Below, piece after piece: positions 5,071-5,647 of a DNA stretch of 5,647 nt (positions within the stretch are counted from its first letter, which is position 1; each line of letters begins with the position of its first letter). Location: NCBI GenBank assembly GCA_030642525.1, contig DAOWNO010000157.1, positions 1 through 5,647 of the forward strand, written 5' to 3'. Below the pieces are notes generated by a model. It saw only the letters and a program-made list of their open reading frames with translations, did not search any database and had not been told where the DNA came from. Source of the DNA: Candidatus Aegiribacteria sp. (GTDB taxonomy: Bacteria; Fermentibacterota; Fermentibacteria; Fermentibacterales; JCC-6). A program made the position numbers and the translations under genes.

Positions 5071-5366
5071 ATTAGAAAAATTATCAGGATCGATGAGGAG
5101 GCTGTACAAAAACACCTGGAAGAGCAGGGCTCAACATCTTCAGAGAAAAAAACGATAGTATGTTCGTGCCCGGGATCAGAAGTGAGATACCTTTCACATC
5201 CCGCTGAACCGACAGAAACAGAGGTTTCCGGCAACATAGCATCGCAGTTATTAACATGGCCGGTACAGATCACTCTCGTTGGCTGTCCCAAACTCGATGA
5301 CCCGGGGTACTATACTGATAAGCTCACGGAGATATTCAAAATAGATGTCAGAGATATTCATTTATT
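5071..5366 (+). pseudogene. Relic of the ferredoxin-type protein that accompanies hcp, with several internal deletions
   Basis: The frame begins I-R-K-I-I-R-I-D-E-E, as the family does (M-R-K-I-I-x-I-D-E-E followed by C-x2-C-x2-C). At about 5100 it jumps straight to a downstream block (A-V-Q-K-H-L-E-E-Q-G), so both 4Fe-4S motifs, roughly 75 residues, are missing. It then keeps C-S-C-P-G-S, S-Q-L-L-T-W-P-V-Q-I-T-L-V, jumps again at about 5280 to G-C-P-K-L-D-D...D-K-L-T-E-I-F, and breaks off after D-I-H-L, exactly where the alcohol dehydrogenase gene ends. The family is normally about 250-300 residues (from memory). The expected ATG reads ATT (5071), and no other convincing start exists. The frame nevertheless stays open to a stop at 5457. 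Its place after the Rrf2 gene and beside hcp matches known gene clusters. Electron transfer to Hcp is the presumed lost role. A minimal functional protein is unlikely; a mis-assembly is possible. Confidence 0.7.
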
Positions 5367-5647
5367 TCAACGTATTACAAGAACCTTTGACCCGCGTATT
5401 CTCTTTGTTTTCAGATCGACAAGCGCTCTATTCGCATCCTCAAGTTCGAATTCCTGAACTTCCGGTCTGATCCCCATTTCAGCTGCAAGCTGAAGAAACT
5501 CACTGATGTCCGTCCTGCAGACGTTTGCAACGCTTTTTATCTCTTTTTCCATCCAGAGATGCTCCATGTAATCGATCTTCAGAAGATACTCTTCGTCAAT
5601 TTCCTCCTTGCGCATGGCATTGATAACAAGCCTTCCTCCGGGGACAA
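5367..5647 (-). CDS. Zinc-dependent alcohol dehydrogenase (MDR family), C-terminal 92 residues, partial
   Basis: The frame enters from the right edge and ends with TGA (5369-5367). It begins V-P-G-G-R-L-V-I-N-A, the end of the NAD(P)-binding Rossmann fold. It continues with W-M-E-K-E-I-K-S-V-A-N-V, then T-D-I-S-E-F-L-Q-L-A-A, then the typical closing block P-E-V-x-x-F-E-L-E-D-A-N-R-A-L and K-T-K-R-I-R-G-S-K-V-L-V-I. This is characteristic of medium-chain zinc alcohol dehydrogenases of the AdhP-like group, about 330-350 residues in full. The zinc ligands and the GxGxxG motif lie outside the window, so substrate and coenzyme cannot be judged. It converges on the ferredoxin relic with no spacer: the relic's recognisable sequence stops where this gene's stop codon starts. 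That suggests the deletion that trimmed the relic reached up to this gene's end. Confidence 0.9.
   Translation of the reverse strand, partial: VPGGRLVINAMRKEEIDEEYLLKIDYMEHLWMEKEIKSVANVCRTDISEFLQLAAEMGIRPEVQEFELEDANRALVDLKTKRIRGSKVLVIR

Noticed and set aside
4984..5457. Reading the ferredoxin relic as an intact gene from the ATG at 4984
   Set aside because: That ATG lies inside the Rrf2 coding region in another frame, without a ribosome site, and the residues before 5071 are simply the shifted Rrf2 tail.
1..5647. tRNA genes, rRNA, CRISPR arrays, insertion sequences or riboswitches
   Set aside because: I saw no cloverleaf-like, spaced-repeat or transposase-like sequence and no recognisable riboswitch core on either strand.

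Overview
The window looks like chromosomal DNA from an anaerobic bacterium. The evidence is a class of hybrid cluster protein with the anaerobe-type N-terminal cysteine motif, a rubrerythrin of the 'reverse' architecture, and an Fe-S-type Rrf2 regulator. Base composition is moderate (low to mid 40s percent G+C by eye, not computed). AAAGGA/GGAGG Shine-Dalgarno sites are strong and several genes appear to start at TTG. I cannot name the phylum from this alone.

Layout. Positions 1-402 (minus): 5' part of an unrecognised single-pass membrane protein that runs off the left edge. Positions 502-902 (minus): a tiny secreted or membrane peptide overlapping a gene remnant that starts like a BtrH_N-type cysteine-peptidase-like family but changes frame after about 35 codons. 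Positions 1048-1584 (plus): an intact, apparently conserved protein of unknown function. Positions 1550-1720 (minus): a possible gene scrap. Positions 1770-4432 (minus): a probable stress operon in the order hcp, rubrerythrin, cupin. Positions 4433-4643: a divergent control region with two good sigma70-type promoters and two related palindromic operators. Positions 4644-5060 (plus): an Rrf2 regulator with three conserved cysteines. Positions 5071-5366 (plus): a deletion-ridden relic of the ferredoxin-type protein often found beside hcp. Positions 5367-5647 (minus): the C-terminal end of a zinc-dependent alcohol dehydrogenase that runs off the right edge.

How it fits together. The Rrf2 protein probably senses NO, redox state or Fe-S status through a cluster. 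It probably represses hcp from a perfect 9-bp-arm palindrome lying over the hcp -10 box, and itself from a degenerate copy lying inside its own promoter. The controlled genes would detoxify NO or hydroxylamine (Hcp) and peroxide (rubrerythrin).

Main surprises. hcp has a single in-frame TAG at codon 417, upstream of four hybrid-cluster ligands or active-site residues, while the remaining 129 codons are intact. The ferredoxin partner has lost its Fe-S domain and other blocks yet remains open in frame. The TAG may be a fresh nonsense mutation, a sequencing error or a recoded codon. The regulatory DNA still looks fully functional. Together with two or three other scraps, the window suggests local gene decay, with UAG readthrough as the alternative to test for hcp.
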